Shown piece by piece: positions 62,493 to 64,000 of a stretch of 64,000 nucleotides of DNA. Origin of the DNA: DASSUW01 sp963792385 (GTDB lineage Bacteria; Actinomycetota; Thermoleophilia; Solirubrobacterales; Solirubrobacteraceae); NCBI GenBank assembly GCA_963792385.1, contig CAWBVZ010000012.1:1325001-1389000 (forward strand), written 5' to 3'. A program made the position numbers and the translations under genes. Positions within the stretch are counted from its first letter, which is position 1. Each line of letters starts with the position of its first letter. The notes beneath the pieces were generated by a model. That model saw only the letters and a program-made list of their open reading frames with translations, was not told where the DNA came from and ran no database searches.

Positions 62493-63400
62493 GCGCGGCG
62501 ACCGTCCTACGACTGCGCGACCGCGTGCTCGATCTCGGGCCGCGGCCGCTGCTGATGGGGATCGTCAACGCGACGCCGGACTCGTTCTCGGACGCCGGCG
62601 ACCATCCGACGCTCGACGCCCGCGTGGAGCTCGGGGCGGCGCTGCTCGAGGCGGGTGCGCGACCTGCTCGACGTCGGCGGCGAGTCGGCGCGGGGGGACC
62701 GGCCCGCGACGGCCGCGGCCGAGGAGATCGAGCGCGTGGTGCCGCTGATCGTGCGGCTGAGCGGCGAGCTGGGCGCGGTCGTGTCCGTGGACACGTACAA
62801 GGTGGAGGTGGCGGAGGCGGCGATCGCCGCCGGCGCCGTGCTGGTCAACGACGTGTCCGGGCTGCGCGACGCGCGGATGGCCGACCTGTGCGCGCCGCAC
62901 CGGCGCCGGGCTCGTGCTGATGCACACGCGCGTGCGCCGAAGGGCACGCTGCTGGAGCCGGGCCGCTACGACGACGTGGTGGCCGACGTCGCAGGCTTCC
63001 TGCGCGAGCGGATCGACACCGCGGTCGAGCACGGCGTCGCGCCCGAGCAGCTGATGCTCGATCCCGGCCCGGACTTCGCGAAGACTCCCGCGCAGACGCT
63101 GGCGGTGCTGCGCGCGCTCGGCGAGCTGCACGAGCTCGGGCGGCCGCTGCTGCTCGCCGTCTCCAACAAGGACTTCGTCGGCGCGCTGACGGGCCGCGGA
63201 CCGCGCGAGCGGCTCGCCGGCACGCTGGCGGCCTCGCGCACGGGGTCGACGCCGGGGCCCAGGTGCTGCGCGTGCACGACGTCGCGGCGGTCACCGACTT
63301 CCTGCGCGTGCAGGCGGCGCTGCGCGGCGAGGTCGAGCTGGCGGCCGAGGAGGGGCTGACGCCGGACCGCTTCCCACCGCAGGATCACTCGCTAGGCTGA
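62489..63400 (+). CDS. folP: Dihydropteroate synthase, frameshifted
   Basis: Pterin-binding TIM-barrel enzyme that joins 4-aminobenzoate to the pterin pyrophosphate in folate synthesis. Visible: PLLMGIVNATPDSFSD (pterin motif), DLLDVGGESAR (after a one-base insertion near 62653), AVVSVDTYKVEVAEAAIAAG, VLVNDVSGLRD, GLVLMHTR (between breaks near 62895 and 62937), LMLDPGPDFAKT and LLLAVSNKDFVGAL. HGVDAGAQVLRVHDV follows a one-base deletion near 63237. All motifs are intact once frames are restored. Since the pathway is normally essential and no second copy is in view, the breaks are most likely sequencing errors. Confidence 0.85.
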
Positions 63401-63476
63401 AGGGTGCAAGGGGTTGCCGGCTGCTGCGCACAACGCGCCGGATGCCAACCGACCACTGAAATACGAGGAGGACACA

Positions 63477-64000
63477 ATGTCCACCGTTCTTGACCGCTCC
63501 GAGCTGGAGCAGAGCCCGCTCGCCGACCTTCACCTGCTCGCCAACGAGCTCGGGGTCGACGGCTATCGCCGCCTGCGCCGCGAGGACCTGATCGACGCGA
63601 TCGGCGCCCGCCAGTCCGGTGCCGAGCCCGCTCAGGCCGACGAGGCCGAGGAGGCGGAGGCCGAGGAGGCCGAGGTCGTCGACACCGTCGAGGCCGCCGA
63701 CGCCCCGAGGCCACCGAGGAGGAGGACGAGGGCGCCCGCCGCCCGCGCCGCGGACGCCGCGGAGGCCGGGGCCGCGGCCGCCGCAGCGAGGAGGGGGCGA
63801 CCGACGAGGACGCCGGCGATGACTCCGACGCCGAGGCCGCCGCCGACAAGTCCGTCGATGGCGTCGTCGAGCTGCTCGCCAACGGCTCCGGCTTCATCCG
63901 GCTCTCACCGCCCGACCCGACGGACGACGACGTCTACATCTCGGCCGCGCAGGTGAAGCGCTGCGAGCTGGTGTTCCCGGCGACCGCATCGCCGGCCCGC
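63477..64000 (+). CDS. rho: Transcription termination factor Rho, N-terminal part, frameshifted, cut by window
   Basis: The ATG at 63477 has a strong Shine-Dalgarno (GAGGAGGAC). The Rho_N SAP-like domain reads LADLHLLANELGVDGYRRLR and REDLIDAIGARQ (about 14-48). A long acidic then Arg/Gly-rich linker follows, and the RNA-binding cold-shock-like domain begins DGVVELLANGSGFIRLSPP and DDDVYISAAQVKRCELV. Single-base losses near 63707 and 63973, and at least one compensating change between, break the frame. The ATPase domain lies beyond the window. Long charged inserts of this kind are usual in actinobacterial Rho. Confidence 0.85.

Overview
High-GC actinobacterial DNA. I infer a soil member of the Thermoleophilia/Solirubrobacterales. 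The grounds are the base composition, tRNA genes without an encoded CCA, many start codons lying 6-7 nt after a -10 box (leaderless mRNAs), a c-di-AMP riboswitch ahead of an NlpC/P60 hydrolase, and a Rho factor with a long charged N-terminal extension. Assignment below phylum is inference. No phage, insertion sequence or CRISPR array is visible.

Layout. 0-10 kb: small-molecule enzymes and their regulators, namely a cut-off SDR, an O-methyltransferase, an AraC/NmrA/cupin group, a TetR-controlled MFS exporter followed by a double-cupin protein and a berberine-bridge-like FAD oxidase, and a MoaD-like protein paired with a BNR-repeat protein. 10-18 kb: an orphan histidine kinase, a secreted protein, a large AfsR/SARP regulator preceded by three 11-bp-phased repeats, and a UvrA-like ABC ATPase flanked by an intact AraC-VOC pair and the wreck of a second one. 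18-28 kb: a GH13 enzyme, an SDR-aldehyde dehydrogenase pair, an aminotransferase, a PAP2 protein, a sulfite-oxidase-like/ferredoxin-reductase/DUF6510 operon and a frameshifted beta-helix protein. 28-38 kb: SpoIIE phosphatase and STAS protein, CysC and Stf0 sulfotransferase, a GGDEF protein, a redoxin, a 165-bp inverted-repeat element, ArsR-SRPBCC, LacI-AhpD-like with promoter and operator, an NlpC/P60 hydrolase under a c-di-AMP riboswitch, and a carbonic anhydrase. 38-43 kb: an AAA ATPase behind a striking palindrome, tRNA-Leu and tRNA-Glu, and a copper CopCD/YcnI operon.

The centrepiece is 44.5-52.2 kb. A cobalamin riboswitch heads a tightly overlapping operon encoding three exported DUF4430-type proteins (one a lipoprotein), an ECF T-component, a fused double ATPase, and an S-component fused to a six-repeat alpha/alpha toroid. 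A PduO-type cobalamin adenosyltransferase lies divergently. DUF4430 and the toroid correspond to the two domains of animal intrinsic factor/transcobalamin, so this looks like a bacterial B12 capture system with the two halves on separate proteins.

52-55 kb carries the proton-translocating transhydrogenase pntAA-pntAB-pntB. From 55.2 kb to the end almost every gene (secreted nuclease, MOSC protein, glpD, beta-propeller-like protein, folP, rho) carries single-base frameshifts. folP and rho are normally important genes, so I read this as sequencing or assembly error rather than decay.
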